Positions 4,431 through 5,257 of a stretch of DNA of 5,257 bases are shown here, in pieces; within the stretch, counting starts at the first letter, position 1, and each line of letters starts with the position of its first letter. Both the position numbers and the translations under genes were made by a program. The notes beneath the pieces are model-generated. The model saw only the letters and a program-made list of their open reading frames with translations, was not told the DNA's origin and did no database searches. The DNA comes from an uncultured Collinsella sp. (GTDB lineage Bacteria > Actinomycetota > Coriobacteriia > Coriobacteriales > Coriobacteriaceae), in contig CABUWA010000136.1 in assembly GCA_902495085.1 (NCBI GenBank), forward strand, positions 1-5,257, in the 5' to 3' direction.

Positions 4431-5257
4431 ATGACTGATGCCGTTGAGGTGCTGCGAATCGATTCGCTCGAGGACGAGCGGCTCGATGCCTACGTGCGAC
4501 TGACCGAGCGCGAGCTGCGCTGCGTGCTGGAGCCGCAAAAGGGCATCTTTATCGCCGAGAGTGCCAAGGTCATCGAGCGTGCGGTTCGCGCCGGATACGA
4601 GCCGGTGAGCTTTCTTTTGGGCGAGCGCTGGCTCGACCAGATGATGCCGCTGTTTGAGCGCCTGGCGGTACGCGAAGGTGCGGGCCCGGTTCCCGTGTTC
4701 GTGGCCTCGATGGAGCTTATGGAGCAGCTGACGGGCTTTAACGTGACGCGCGGTGCGCTCGCGGCGTTTCGTCGCCCGCGTCAGATTCCGGTCGATGAGT
4801 TCTTGGGCGGCGTCGACGAGGCGGCGGGGGAGCGTCCGGTGCGCGTGTGCGTGCTCGAGGGCATTGTCGACCACACCAACGTCGGCGCGATTTTCCGCTC
4901 AGCGGCTGCGCTGAACGTCGATGGCATTTTGGTGAGCCCTACGTGCTGCGATCCGCTGTACCGTCGCTCGGCCCGCGTGAGCATGGGCACGGTGTTCCAG
5001 GTGCCTTGGACGCGCATTGGCAGCGAGGCGCGCGTATGGCCGCATGATGGGCTGGCGGCGCTGCACGATGCCGGCTTTTCGTGTGCCGCCATGGCGTTGA
5101 CGGATGATTCGGCGTCGTTGGACGATCCCACGCTGCAGGAGATTGACCGCCTGGCAATCTTTATGGGCACCGAAGGTGCTGGCTTGGGCGCCAAGACCAT
5201 TGCAGGCTGCGATCGCGCCGTGCGTATTCCGATGGCGCATGGGGTCGATTCGCTCAA
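4431..5257 (+). CDS. SpoU/TrmH-family RNA 2'-O-methyltransferase (3' truncated by window)
   Basis: SpoU-family enzymes transfer a methyl group from S-adenosylmethionine to a ribose 2'-OH in rRNA or tRNA. They use a trefoil-knotted SPOUT fold and act as dimers. 275 codons are visible with no stop. Residues about 36-115 (GIFIAESAKVIERAV...) look like the L30e-like substrate-binding domain. The methyltransferase domain has motif 1, HTNVGAIFRSA (148-158) with Asn150 and Arg156, then RRSARVSMG (178-186), motif 2, FMGTEGAGLG (244-253) with Glu248, and the start of motif 3, IPMAHGVDSL (266-275), cut at the window edge. Only a few tens of residues should be missing. The exact target nucleotide cannot be told from sequence. 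The start is uncertain: ATG 4431 has only a distant GAAGGG (4410-4415), and an in-frame ATG at 4398 would add 11 Cys-rich residues but overlaps the -10 candidate. Confidence 0.93.
   Translation, partial: MTDAVEVLRIDSLEDERLDAYVRLTERELRCVLEPQKGIFIAESAKVIERAVRAGYEPVSFLLGERWLDQMMPLFERLAVREGAGPVPVFVASMELMEQLTGFNVTRGALAAFRRPRQIPVDEFLGGVDEAAGERPVRVCVLEGIVDHTNVGAIFRSAAALNVDGILVSPTCCDPLYRRSARVSMGTVFQVPWTRIGSEARVWPHDGLAALHDAGFSCAAMALTDDSASLDDPTLQEIDRLAIFMGTEGAGLGAKTIAGCDRAVRIPMAHGVDSL

Noticed and set aside
4374..5257. Several minus-strand frames opposite the RNA methyltransferase gene
   Set aside because: All lie antisense to an open + frame of 275 codons that carries the three SpoU motifs in order; their Arg/His/Ser-rich composition is that of shadow frames.

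Overview
The window looks like a chromosomal housekeeping segment from a moderately high-GC anaerobic actinobacterium. A Coriobacteriia member such as Collinsella is my best guess, inferred from protein style, GC- and GTG-rich codon use and the ftsY-ffh order; no marker here proves it. There are no mobile elements, CRISPR arrays, tRNAs or rRNAs.

Region 1 (1-1907, + strand) holds the end of the protein-targeting operon. The C-terminal 118 residues of FtsY (SRP receptor) are followed after 10 nt by a complete ffh (SRP54 GTPase). A strong intrinsic terminator closes the operon. FtsY and Ffh form the GTPase pair that delivers ribosomes making membrane proteins to the translocon.

Region 2 (1964-2815, - strand) holds one convergent gene for a two-domain protein. 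An N-terminal DUF134/UPF0251 helix-turn-helix domain is joined to a NifX/NifB-type (dinitrogenase iron-molybdenum cofactor family) domain and ends in a tail with 11 His and 6 Cys. Its promoter region has two CATATG-centred palindromes 53 bp apart. A second, well-placed Shine-Dalgarno sequence lies inside the gene, directly before the NifX-like domain. This is the most unusual part of the window: a possible self-regulated metal or Fe-S sensor or carrier made as two proteins.

Region 3 (2875-4388, + strand) is a thyA-folA operon. Thymidylate synthase uses methylene-tetrahydrofolate and releases dihydrofolate, which the adjoining dihydrofolate reductase recycles. A candidate promoter and an 18-bp dyad precede it and a hairpin follows it.

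Region 4 (4390-5257, + strand) holds a SpoU/TrmH-family RNA 2'-O-methyltransferase that runs off the window inside its last catalytic motif, after a weak candidate promoter.
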